This document shows positions 33,201 through 41,316 of a DNA stretch of 64,000 bases, in pieces (position 1 is the stretch's first letter; each line of letters starts with the position of its first letter). The notes under the pieces were generated by a model. The model was not told the DNA's origin and did not search any database. It worked only from the letters and a program-made list of their open reading frames with translations. The translations under genes and the position numbers were made by a program. The DNA is from Huiozyma naganishii CBS 8797 (lineage: Eukaryota; Ascomycota; Saccharomycetes; Saccharomycetales; Saccharomycetaceae): contig NC_035923.1 of assembly GCF_000348985.1 (NCBI RefSeq), positions 1 to 64,000 of the forward strand, given 5' to 3'.

Positions 33201-33833
33201 GACTAAGTCACAAGTCAGGTTCTGTTTGAATTTTTCCCTTACGGAGACCAGTTTATTGAAGTTATGGAAGTCAGCCCAATCGTACCAGGAAAAGGGCATG
33301 ACAAAACTTTTCCGATTGTTTGTGTCGATGGAATCGTCCTCCGTGTCCGCAGCCATTGTTACGTTGGTCAAGTAATGCATGTAAACGGACCAACTGAGCC
33401 GCGGATCACTGTCATAGAATTCCAGATCGTCTATACTGGACAGTCTTTGCGACCTGTTCGGTCCCGTGGACAAAGTGAGCAAGCTATTCTGGAGTGTATA
33501 TTCGTCTATCCAATCCGGTGACGAATCGAACGTCAGTTTTTTGTAAAGTTGTTTTGCCTGGGTGAGTTTTGACACTGGTTTCTGCTGCAGCTGCTGTGCA
33601 GCAGCCGGGAGCATGTTCATCACTGGGGCAGCAAACTCGTTGAACTTATCCCTGAAACTCGGCGTAGACGACGATGACGACGACAAGTCGTCATTACCGT
33701 TGCGGTAGAGCACCAGCAGGACTATGATCGCCTGTGCAAGCAGCCCGGAGAAAAATACAAACTTGAGCGATCTCCTTTTGAGCCTGACGAGCGGGAACAC
33801 CACCGCTCTGCGCACCACCCCGGAAACACTCAT
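30285..33833 (-). CDS. MNN4: Mnn4-type regulator of mannosyl-phosphorylation
   Basis: Golgi type II membrane protein required for adding mannose-phosphate to cell-wall mannan. ATG 33833 gives 1182 residues, close to S. cerevisiae Mnn4 (1178). A basic N-terminus and one membrane anchor (about 23-43) precede the luminal part. A LicD-type domain is centred on GICFPWDDDFDLQMP near residue 510, holding the acidic cluster expected to bind metal. From about 955 to the end the protein is a Lys/Glu-rich charged tail followed by D/K/S/Q-rich repeats of the type KDxKxxQxQ. The tail is the hallmark of Mnn4. The ohnologue YJR061W lacks it, although the position next to CBF1 is that of YJR061W. Confidence 0.9.
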   Translation of the reverse strand: MSVSGVVRRAVVFPLVRLKRRSLKFVFFSGLLAQAIIVLLVLYRNGNDDLSSSSSSTPSFRDKFNEFAAPVMNMLPAAAQQLQQKPVSKLTQAKQLYKKLTFDSSPDWIDEYTLQNSLLTLSTGPNRSQRLSSIDDLEFYDSDPRLSWSVYMHYLTNVTMAADTEDDSIDTNNRKSFVMPFSWYDWADFHNFNKLVSVREKFKQNLTCDLVLQPTFEINLLRAVEKDIGEQLFLTDREKYDDRFWYRAKSKERHPLKYAKKFCKMHEKYESTKFNLPCVVTKLEGSLRPEVYQIHARSYILNSMDHPLSVTFLEGANNSYRVYAQQNLRENMAESGLLHKFVKENTDEESPDNDIVFDHISYYVKFLESDRAAKFRVEIPGLATENYDKYKVDLTADDFIFDPKAKIKQLESQERLDRHESHYLDSLKNSILTHSALCPKYFNEATELKGPRGHHRDERFYNGARLEDPLLNNARMNSLIRTFQKFTKSTGLISWLSHGTLYGQMYNGICFPWDDDFDLQMPIKHLNLLAQYFNQSLILEDPREGNGRYLVDVGSSITTRTKANGKNNIDARFIDVDSGLYIDITGLSVSTEFYNKGLNDIIDKYDMYSAYNEVMKMDPSDIHNPDIGEGLAALNATALRDYVLANKKEFDDWKVDGAKELAEEEKKISWSDYPISTFDPGKRFEFNKKLNLVNCRNKHFDTINMISPLYSTYYHGVQAFVPHKLIYSLRNEYGVPDKYGFLTYAGHVFVPKFKAWIPFQYLKKAANINNGYSTLLSLSSPVNRLEFPDVRKIFHNIVIAGYKDLLSYLVTTFEVSTFRVKELEIQYDPLLDPDRREEALTFLRHEFGPKLTSPVKDALLYEYELKKWKEFKKNFSEEQLKEIEESTSWEILDEITKKYTIFHSRHWFKNQMDPLASPDYDIDTLGLDLYEEVDENGGSIFKEEPPDIQGAEKARLKFKNEARKNEMALIDEEEKKRKEEIRKKKEAEKKAKEEEEKRIIEERQKEEAKRKAEREKKAKAEEEERKKTEEAKKKLDEDKKKFEEEKKKAAETNNDSQDQGGKPKEENNTKSSEEVNKSKDGKSDGSVPNEDTKQSEDQKDSKDTKSEQTEKKEGQNDTKDKDTKPEQTHQEESGKDTKDPKSGQAQQKEDQKDPKDSKSDQAQQNEDQKKSTNTNDDSSKQP

Positions 33834-34819
33834 GATCAAGGTCGGCACACTGATTGCGTTGTTCTACCTGTCGCACTTCTTACCCTTTCCAGTTATGTTT
33901 TTATCCAAGAAGAAGCCAATATGGTATATATATAGAGCCGGTTGTATTCTTCTCTTTTTTCCAATTTTTCAATTTTTCAACTTCTTTTTCGAGTTTCCTG
34001 TTTTTGACAAAAGTGTCTGTGCTGCGAGAGGGTTTCTATGTAAGATGCTGTAGGAGAGAGCTGCCCAGTTGGTGGTTGGTGGGCGGGCGGTAGCGAGGTG
34101 TCTTCGAGCGGCTGGCAAACTCAGAGTGCGTATATGTATATCTTGCTTATTGCAGAATCCACGCTTGTATGCAGACACAGGAGAACAAAGTGCTGTTATG
34201 TTTTCCCGATTGGTCGAGGAAAGAATGGTTGCGTATTTTTTTACTGCTCCTATCGTTCCCGGTTTCAGTTCCGATCCAGGAGGGAATGTAGTAGTCGCAG
34301 CGGTGCTAGTAGCAGTAGCGGTAGTACCGGTAAGCAAGGGTGTGGTCCCGTCTCCCCTGCTGTGTACCGCCCGCACTATATATACCTGCCCGATATGCAC
34401 ACGCTGCTGCACCCTTCTCGCTGCGCAGCGGGGACGAGATCCGGAGCTGCCTGCCTCCGCGCGCCCTGCGGCGGTTCAGTGCCGTTCCAGTTCCGCGGGG
34501 TGTCCGCCGCGAAGGCAACACAATGGGCAGAACAATGACAGCAGAATGCCATTGTGGCCACAGAGACTGCCGCGGGCACCGCCCTGATGCGGGCAGCCGT
34601 GGCGGCGGAACCAGCGTGGGTGTGGTCCTCGAAGGTGACTACCGGGTGGCTGAGACGCCTTGCAAAGGAGGCTGAACTGCCAAGCGTCTCGGGATCGATA
34701 GGACTAAGAATACAAAAGATTGGGAGCGGGAGAAGGTAGAATAATAACATTAACGATAACAATAAAAAAAAGAAGATTACACGATGAGCCTCGGCGTCTG
34801 TACTCCCTCCACAGCTCGG
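33834..34819. other. MNN4 promoter and CBF1 3' flank
   Basis: 986 bp without a convincing gene. Several overlapping open frames near 34069-34762 lie in GC-richer DNA but resemble nothing known. A TATA-like element lies at 33925-33934. Confidence 0.5.
33925..33934 (-). promoter_or_regulatory. Candidate MNN4 TATA box
   Basis: TATATATATA lies about 92-101 bp upstream of the MNN4 ATG, with a CCAAT further upstream on the plus strand. Confidence 0.45.
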
Positions 34820-35812
34820 TTAGTCGGTCTCATCAAATTGTCCCTCCTCCACACTGACGCCATGCTTCTTACACAATTTCTTCAGGTACTCGATCTCTTT
34901 GAAGGCGTTCCCCAGTGCCTCTTGCAGCTTTTCGTTCGCTGTGGACAGCTGCGAAGCGTTTTGTTCGCTCAACAACTTCTGCAGAGTCCATTTCTCGATG
35001 TTCGCGTTCTCCGTTTCCTTCATTTTCTGGATGTACTCCGCGGCGCGCGTCAAGATGGCAGCTTTGCTCGACTCTTTGACGGGCAACAGGTCGCTGAGAC
35101 TGTTGATGGCTGTGTTGATGTTCTCCCTCCTGCGCCGCTCGACCTCCTTGTGCGACTCCTTCCGCTGCAGCTTCCAAGCCTCCGTTCCGGCAACCACGGC
35201 GGGTTTCCGGCCCCGTTTACCCATGATCCGTTTCGTCGCATCACTCAGCTCGTCAAGCACACTCTCGTTGCCGTCGCTGTCCTTCCCCTCGCCGTGGGGG
35301 CCACCAAGCCCCTTCTCGTCAACGGGACCCGTGGGATCCTCCAATTGCACCTCCACAGTGTGTCCGCTACGGCTGTTGTCATGCCCGCTGTCACTTCCAT
35401 CACCATCACCACCGCTGTGCCGGTTCGCCTCCTCCCGCTCAGCGTTGTGCTGCAACAACTGGTTGTAAGTCGCCGTCACCGCTGCAGTGGCAGCATCCGT
35501 CCCGACATCCACATTGACAGACTCTTGCCCGCCATAATGCGACGCATGTTCCCTGGCAGCAGTCTCGGCCTCCAGCAGCGCAGAATCGATATTATTGTCA
35601 TCGCCAACCTCCATCCTACCCTCCTCCTCCTCCTCATCGTCCCCCTGGTTCTCCTCTTCCTCCCCAACGTCATCGCCATGAGCTTGGCTCTCCTGCCCGT
35701 CTCCGTGTTGTTGCTCTTCCGCATCCTCCTCCTCGTGTCTCTGCTTCTTCAACTGGCTCCCATCCTCCTCGTCGTTCGCATCTCTCTCAAGCTTCCTGGC
35801 AACCCTGCTCAT
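34820..35812 (-). CDS. CBF1: Cbf1, centromere- and E-box-binding bHLH-zip factor
   Basis: Binds CACGTG in CDEI of centromeres and in promoters of methionine, respiration and other genes. The protein has 330 residues (S. cerevisiae 351). The N-terminal two thirds are acidic and low complexity. The conserved C-terminus has GRKPAVVAGTEAWKLQR, the basic region HKEVERRRRENIN with the His/Glu/Arg residues that read the E-box, then loop, helix 2 (AAILTRAAEYIQKMKETE) and a leucine zipper ending at EIEYLKKLCKKHG. It is tandem with PTK2 and MNN4. A CACGTG 91 bp upstream of the ATG suggests possible autoregulation. Confidence 0.96.
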   Translation of the reverse strand: MSRVARKLERDANDEEDGSQLKKQRHEEEDAEEQQHGDGQESQAHGDDVGEEEENQGDDEEEEEGRMEVGDDNNIDSALLEAETAAREHASHYGGQESVNVDVGTDAATAAVTATYNQLLQHNAEREEANRHSGGDGDGSDSGHDNSRSGHTVEVQLEDPTGPVDEKGLGGPHGEGKDSDGNESVLDELSDATKRIMGKRGRKPAVVAGTEAWKLQRKESHKEVERRRRENINTAINSLSDLLPVKESSKAAILTRAAEYIQKMKETENANIEKWTLQKLLSEQNASQLSTANEKLQEALGNAFKEIEYLKKLCKKHGVSVEEGQFDETD

Positions 35813-36239
35813 ATCCGTGACCGCTTGTCAAATCTGGACGCACCTGACCTAAACCTCTGCGAGCACTAACCACGAGGCGGGCCACCTCGAAAACGTGATA
35901 TCCACGTGTGGGTTACAAGCTCGACAACTTCCAACTTTCTCTCTTATAAAATAAAAAAATGAACGAAAAAAAAAACGGTTCGAGGAAAGAGGGAAGAAAA
36001 AGAAACGACAGCGTTTTTGGCGTCTATTGTTCTCGCGTTGTTTACATATTACGCTTTTGGGACAGGCGTATACCGCGAGCATAGCCAGTTCCCAACGGAC
36101 CAGGTTAGCCGGCGACGGCGACGGGTCCCCGTGGGGGGTGGGGGACGCGTCAGGATGGTAACAGGCAGTTCAAAAGTATATGCGGGGGAGGTGGAAAGAA
36201 AGAAGGATGTACGTAATTGGTCGAGTCACTTGCGACGAC
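35813..36239. other. CBF1 promoter region
   Basis: 427 bp. It contains a CACGTG at 35903-35908 and a 10-base A run near 35968-35977. No gene seen. Confidence 0.5.
35903..35908. promoter_or_regulatory. E-box 91 bp upstream of CBF1
   Basis: CACGTG in the context TCCACGTGTG. It is a possible Cbf1 autoregulatory site, because the gene behind it encodes the CACGTG-binding factor. Confidence 0.45.
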
Positions 36240-38477
36240 TTAGTGCGAAGACATCAGCGAGCGCAGTGTCATCGATGTCCCAGACATCACACTGGAGGGC
36301 ACGTCCAGGTGGTGGTGCACCACCTGCTTCTTCTTTGGCGTCGGTGATGCGGTGTTGCTGTCGCTCCTGATCGAGGACGCGCCGCTCACAGTCAGCCCGC
36401 TCAACTGTTTCGCCGGTGCAGTCGGCATAGAATCGACGATTGTGGACGAAGGCGTGGGTTTCTCCAGCAACGAGTCGACAGTCTCTGGTTCCAGCTCGGT
36501 GGTATCGTCGCTTGCCGTATCTGGCTCAGCCTTCGCTTCTCCAGTAGCGGCACTGTCCGGGGTCGATTTCTTCTCTGGTTTTGCCGTTTTGGGCGAGAGG
36601 TTTGGAGATTGGGCAATCTCCACCATCGACCGTGGTTTCTCCTGAGGGGGTGCCGCTACGGCGGGCTCGCCGTTGATTTCAATTCCAGAGGGTGCCAGCG
36701 ACGCGGCGTCGTCCCCCGTGTTCTCACCCTCGTTGGCCCCGCTATTCGTGCTTGAATTCTTCAGTTCAGGAGGTCTCGTAGTCTGTGGGTCCTGTGGATC
36801 CACACATGTCTCAATTGCCGTGAACCAAGGATCCGCGAAAAGCTCCTCCATCGTATAACGCGTTTCCGGGTTCGGGTCCGACAGCCTCCAAGCTACACGG
36901 GACCCGTTGGGCGTCTTGAAGTTACGCGACATACTGTACTCGGCACCGGGCCCTCCCTTGTAGTTGTTGTTGTCCCGGAAATGCGGGTTTTGGTGAGCCA
37001 CATAGCTTGCATACGCCGCCTCGAATTCTCTGAACCGAGGGTCCATATTACAAGACTCGACAAAGGGAACAACGTTGTTGACCAGCGTAAATAGTAGTAT
37101 CCCAAGTGCGTAACAGTCCATGGCCAACGGGTTATATGGTTTTTGAAGTTTCTCTGGGTAATGCTTTTTCTCCTCCCAGTACATCACCTCGGGCGGGGTG
37201 AACGGTGGGGAACCAATCATACCTTTGCACATCTTTATTGGCGAAGTAAAATCGTGAGGATCCTGGTGACACCAGTCAGAGATCCCGAAATCGGTCAGCT
37301 TACAAATCCCATCTCTAGACATCAGTACGTTCTCTGGTTTTAAATCTCTATGAGCGATACCGTTTTCATGGCAAAACTTGACACCTTCCGCAATCTGCTT
37401 GAAAATACAATACTTCTCACTCAGTGGCACAGACTTCCAGCCGCTTCTTTCGATTAACTCAAATAAATCCTTGACACCCAACTCCATGACAAACCCCCAG
37501 CCTCGCGTTGTGTAAGTGGTGGTTGGCACCTTTAACAGCAAGAAAGTGTTCATGATGTGTATGTTATGCGATAGACTTTTGGCAATAATGAACTCCTTCG
37601 AACAACGTTTGTAGAACTTCTCTGGTGTTTCGTCGTAGATCATGTTCAGTTTCTTAAGAGCGTAGATATCCTTCTTGCGGTAACTCGACACAATTTTACG
37701 CACCTCACTGGACCCGCCAGATCCAATTGGTTTATTGTCAGGATCGAACACAAAATTATCAATCAAATGAACACTCCATTGTTTCATGGTATCTGGTAAA
37801 TACTGGTTAGGGTCCTCTATGGGCAGGGGCAGCATTCTGATTGAGGAGTCACCGTCATGCATGTAGAAACTCAAATCCCCTTTGTTTTGATCGCTCAATT
37901 CACCTGCAAAGACGGTCCCAGGTTTCTGATTGACACCATAAGGGTTGTAAACAAGGTTCTCCTCCTTTAATGTATGGGTAGCAAACCCACGCGGGGCAGT
38001 CGTCCCGCCCATATGGTGTGTGTGCGACGCACCGGCAACTTTCTTCACACTAGTAGATTTTGCTCTGTGGACACGAGTCCCCTTCGAGGGGATCACGATG
38101 TTATCGGCGTCATTGTCGTCACCATTCCTGTCAGCGTCATCGTTCTCCTGAGCACGTCTCTCGGCAACGAACGGATTAGTATTGTGAGCAGTTAGATCAG
38201 CGACAGATGCGGTGGATTTCACAGGATGCATGTTCCCCACAGCAGTCGACCTCTTTGTCAAAACTGAGGGTGACTTGTGTCTATTAGCAGCTAGATGCCC
38301 TGGACTGGGACTTGCACCAGGGGAAGTGGGTCTTTTCCGCAACGGAGTTATACCATTCCCAGTAGCAGACAGAAATTCAGGGTGGGTGCTTTGTTTGTTC
38401 AAGATCCTTTGGCCGAGAAGTTTTAGCATTGAAGGACTTCTATGAACATCCTTGTCATTATTTGAACCGGACCCCAT
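36240..38477 (-). CDS. PTK2: Ptk2-type serine/threonine kinase
   Basis: Kinase of the Npr1/Hal5 group that activates the plasma-membrane proton pump and polyamine uptake. ATG 38477 (MGSGSNNDKDVHRSPS) gives 745 residues. It matches the S. cerevisiae Ptk2 start (KDKEVDKSPS) and is somewhat shorter than that protein (818). The Ser/Thr/Asn-rich N-terminus is followed by the kinase domain at about 240-570: glycine loop IGSGGSSEVRK, VAIK-type lysine in IYALKKLN, catalytic HRDLKPENVLM near 373-383, LTDFGISD and PPFTPPEVMYW. The tail ends with SSVMSGTSMTLRSLMSSH. Position next to CBF1 favours PTK2 over PTK1. Confidence 0.9.
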   Translation of the reverse strand: MGSGSNNDKDVHRSPSMLKLLGQRILNKQSTHPEFLSATGNGITPLRKRPTSPGASPSPGHLAANRHKSPSVLTKRSTAVGNMHPVKSTASVADLTAHNTNPFVAERRAQENDDADRNGDDNDADNIVIPSKGTRVHRAKSTSVKKVAGASHTHHMGGTTAPRGFATHTLKEENLVYNPYGVNQKPGTVFAGELSDQNKGDLSFYMHDGDSSIRMLPLPIEDPNQYLPDTMKQWSVHLIDNFVFDPDNKPIGSGGSSEVRKIVSSYRKKDIYALKKLNMIYDETPEKFYKRCSKEFIIAKSLSHNIHIMNTFLLLKVPTTTYTTRGWGFVMELGVKDLFELIERSGWKSVPLSEKYCIFKQIAEGVKFCHENGIAHRDLKPENVLMSRDGICKLTDFGISDWCHQDPHDFTSPIKMCKGMIGSPPFTPPEVMYWEEKKHYPEKLQKPYNPLAMDCYALGILLFTLVNNVVPFVESCNMDPRFREFEAAYASYVAHQNPHFRDNNNYKGGPGAEYSMSRNFKTPNGSRVAWRLSDPNPETRYTMEELFADPWFTAIETCVDPQDPQTTRPPELKNSSTNSGANEGENTGDDAASLAPSGIEINGEPAVAAPPQEKPRSMVEIAQSPNLSPKTAKPEKKSTPDSAATGEAKAEPDTASDDTTELEPETVDSLLEKPTPSSTIVDSMPTAPAKQLSGLTVSGASSIRSDSNTASPTPKKKQVVHHHLDVPSSVMSGTSMTLRSLMSSH

Positions 38478-39683
38478 GGTGATACGTTGTGCTTGTTGTT
38501 TTGCTTTCTGAAGAACTTCACAGTTACAAACCCATGTGTTGTATCCTCTATAAAGAGAAGTATCAGAGTCTATTTGGAGTGTGCTGGAGGATGCAAGCTC
38601 TTGTTCTGAGTCCCTATTCTCAAGGACTCTCCCTTCCAATATTGCAGTTCTTCCACTTTACTCACTACTTCGCAGTCCCCGGGAGTGCTCTCCCAAATAG
38701 GAAATTAATAGGGAAAGAAAACTGAGGGTAAAGAGAAAAAAAAGGAAAGTTCCCCAATTTGGATGTGGTCCAAATTAGGGAATTATGTGTCCAAAACGGG
38801 TAATTCAGTGTTTCCGTTTATGGAAACCTCGTTATCTGTGTTCCTCGAACAGGCCCTGCTCCCGTGGGGTTGGCCGGTAGTATCCGGGTGTCGCAGTGGG
38901 CCCGCCTCCTGTGATGCCAATTGGTCCGCGGTACTGGGTTTGTTGGGACCTGTAGGGTCCTCAGGTGCATGCAAAAACCAGCTGTCTGTACAGGTACCTG
39001 AAGAGTTCCTGCAATTTTGTTGCATCACGTGATTATCACGTGCTTGGGTACGTGGGGATGAGGGCCACACTAGCTGTGTACTGAGTTAACGGAGAAATAC
39101 GATAATGTTCAGCTCAGTAAAAATTGGCGTATGGTCAGTGATAGATTTAGTGGAGGGACTTTTTCTGGGGGTTTTGGAGGGAAAACATGAGAGAAGTTAC
39201 TGCAAAGAAGAAAAGTTGAAGTCACCAGCCTGAAACGTTCTCTGGAGAAGGTGTGAGTATTAAGCATAGGTTTTCAATTGGTTTACACTTTTTGTAGAAT
39301 GATCTGCGCGTCATTGCTCGTCTTGAACCTGGCCAATGACACTAATGTTGGAATCGTCCGTTATCTTTGAACGCCAACGCTTTGGTCACAACCATAAAAT
39401 ACTTTGGTTTGTGCATACAGCTGAAAGTAATACATTTTGGCTGTAAGCGTAACAGCTGAGGTAAAACTAAGGAGGCGTACATTTGTCCCCCAACCGTCAT
39501 TTTTTTGCTTTCAGCATCTAGCTCGGATATAAAAAAGCCCCAGTATCTATAATTGCCTTATTAAAAACGGTTATTAACGGATAAAGTTTGGTTGAAAAGA
39601 TAATCGGCAAAATTAGGCAATTCTCAGGCAATTACCTACTCCTTACGGTAAACAGGAAAATTTCTAACTTTTTAAGTTTATAC
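38478..39683. other. PTK2 upstream region to tRNA-Tyr
   Basis: 1206 bp. A Reb1-type CGGGTAA lies at 38797-38803 and an E-box pair at 39027-39043. No coding gene recognised. The 89-codon frame at 38763-39032 shows no similarity known to me. Confidence 0.5.
39027..39043. promoter_or_regulatory. Pair of CACGTG E-boxes, 11 bp apart
   Basis: CACGTG occurs at 39027-39032 (context ATCACGTGAT) and 39038-39043 (context ATCACGTGCT). The ATCACGTG context is a strong Cbf1-type site. The spacing equals that of the pair before RPA12. The nearest downstream gene is PTK2, 550 bp away on the minus strand. Confidence 0.6.
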
Positions 39684-39780
39684 CTCCCGGTAGCCAAGTT
39701 GGTTTACGGCGCAAGACTGTAATGTTAGCGTAAGCTACAAAGTAATCTTGAGATCGGGCGTTCGAATCGCCCCCGGGAGA
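39684..39780 (+). tRNA. tRNA-Tyr (anticodon GTA) with intron
   Basis: 97 nt in total. Exon 1 ends one base after the GTA anticodon at 39722, an intron of about 22 nt runs 39723-39744, and exon 2 starts at 39745. The spliced form is 75 nt, like S. cerevisiae tRNA-Tyr. Acceptor (CTCCCGG/CCGGGAG), anticodon (CAAGA/TCTTG) and T-arm stems pair fully. A 10-base T run follows as Pol III terminator. Confidence 0.95.
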
Positions 39781-40270
39781 TTTTTTTTTTAAATTCATTC
39801 GAAATAAATTAGTATGACTACTCTATGTTCAACTGCCCTCTATGTCCTCCCGTATACAACAAGGCAATGAGCAACTCTGTTAGAGGATCTCAAGGCCGTA
39901 TTGTTGTTTCCTCAGCTCACGATGCACAAGGTGGATATATACAATATCCCATTACTTGTTAAGACAAGACTAAACTTCACAGAGGTCATTTCAACCCTCA
40001 GCTATTTAGCACCGCAAAGTACTGTACCCAGAACTTACAGTACAACCTTCACATTACCTCTACTGCAGACACCAAACATGATCATTCCCCACGGACCTGG
40101 CGTCACTTGTCTCTGCGCTAGAAAGAACGATCTTTTTTTTTTTTACTTTCTTACAGATAAAATGCGATGACTTGAGAGTGACAGACAAATTCTCGCCTAC
40201 TTGATTCATTCGCCTGCTACTATTCGTGTAACAACAATTGTCTATCAAAGATACCTATAGGGGATAGGAA
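39781..40270. other. Intergenic region, tRNA-Tyr to YJR056C-like gene
   Basis: 490 bp starting with the tRNA terminator. No gene recognised. Confidence 0.5.
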
Positions 40271-40804
40271 ATGGATCACTTGAACAACCTGGAGTCCAGT
40301 TTACCTCCTGAGCAAACACCAACGAAACAAACTATTGACTCTCTCAATAACGACCTGTCAAAGGAGTTTAAGATCGCAGCAAATGCTGTCACCAAATTAT
40401 ACAGGGTTGCTAATGAACGAAACTCGTTGCTGAAGCATCGAGGTTACTTGGAATGCTTGGAGGATATGCTGACACTACTAGATAATGGAGAGCTTGCGTC
40501 ACTCAACGACGTTCGACTATGGGGTATAAAGCAAAGAAGCGATATATTGTGCAATCCATCTCAAGAGGGGATGAACAACGGGAAATATAACTTTGATTTT
40601 GCTCGGGGGAATGGCAGGTATTCACCAAATGGACCAAAGTTCAGACTGTCGATGCCACCTCTGAGTGTAGAACAGACTCACTCTAATGCGGTCAAAAGCA
40701 GAAGGATGCGAGTGAAGATGCGCGATACGACTAATTCGGATTCAAAAGAGCAAACAGGTACTGAATCCATAGGTAAAAAGAAAAGAAGCGTTACTAAAGA
40801 GTGA
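40271..40804 (+). CDS. YJR056C-like protein of unknown function
   Basis: 177 residues, no membrane segment. The conserved part is a helical segment at about 28-75: LSKEFKIAANAVTKLYRVANE followed by HRGYLECLEDMLTLLDN. It resembles a small fungal family of unknown function to which YJR056C belongs. The C-terminal half is basic and low complexity, ending in KKKRSVTKE, which could be a nuclear localisation signal. Assignment rests on this motif and on position: S. cerevisiae YJR056C lies next to HIT1, and here only GAL80 intervenes. APS2 and CDC8, also neighbours in S. cerevisiae, are missing. Confidence 0.65.
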   Translation: MDHLNNLESSLPPEQTPTKQTIDSLNNDLSKEFKIAANAVTKLYRVANERNSLLKHRGYLECLEDMLTLLDNGELASLNDVRLWGIKQRSDILCNPSQEGMNNGKYNFDFARGNGRYSPNGPKFRLSMPPLSVEQTHSNAVKSRRMRVKMRDTTNSDSKEQTGTESIGKKKRSVTKE

Positions 40805-41316
40805 TATGAAACCTTATTGGTAGGCGGTTCCCTCTTCACTCAAAAGACCGCTCGTTTTGTTAGTCGTACGTCGCATCTTAGCTACCCCCTTCTTTGCATA
40901 TACATTTGGTAGCTGAGCATCTTGGCTTTCCCGCTATTTCGAATAGCACCACCTCAATCAACATCCGCATGCTTCGGGCTGCTGTCTTCCTGAACCACGG
41001 CACACTGTGCGCCGAAAAAAATTGGCTTCATTAATTTTATTCTTTTCGCAGACTGGAAGAATGAGTACTCTACACGAGTTTACTTAGAACCAACAGTAAA
41101 CATTAAGGTGCGGTGCATGGTTTTCGTTATGATATAGCAAGGCTGTTTATTGTGCTGTTAGATATTTAAGGATGACAGAAATGTTACAAAATCTCTTAAT
41201 TCAATATGGGTACCAGTTTTCAGCAAAGTTTAAGGCGATTCAAGCATCTCTTTTTTCAGTCTGGTTTCCCGTATTCGCGCTACAAAACTGCTGGCGAGGA
41301 GTTTACAAACGGGGTA
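40805..41316. other. GAL80 promoter and leader
   Basis: About 510 bp. It contains a perfect Gal4-type site at 40998-41014 and a TATA-like ATATTTAAG near 41161-41169. Both ATG 41172 (out of frame) and ATG 41206 (in frame) lie upstream of the start chosen for GAL80. Confidence 0.55.
40998..41014. promoter_or_regulatory. Gal4 upstream activating site before GAL80
   Basis: CGGCACACTGTGCGCCG is a perfect CGG-N11-CCG Gal4 site, and its inner bases form a near-palindrome. It lies 303 bp before the preferred GAL80 start (192 bp before the longer one). S. cerevisiae GAL80 is also galactose-inducible through one Gal4 site, so the arrangement is conserved. Confidence 0.8.

Noticed and set aside
34069..34762. 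Overlapping frames in the MNN4 promoter region
   Set aside because: Several frames on both strands are open because the DNA is GC-richer. None has family features.
34784..35869. 361-codon plus-strand frame opposite CBF1
   Set aside because: Fully antisense to CBF1, whose bHLH domain is unmistakable. The Leu-rich product mirrors acidic codons of CBF1.
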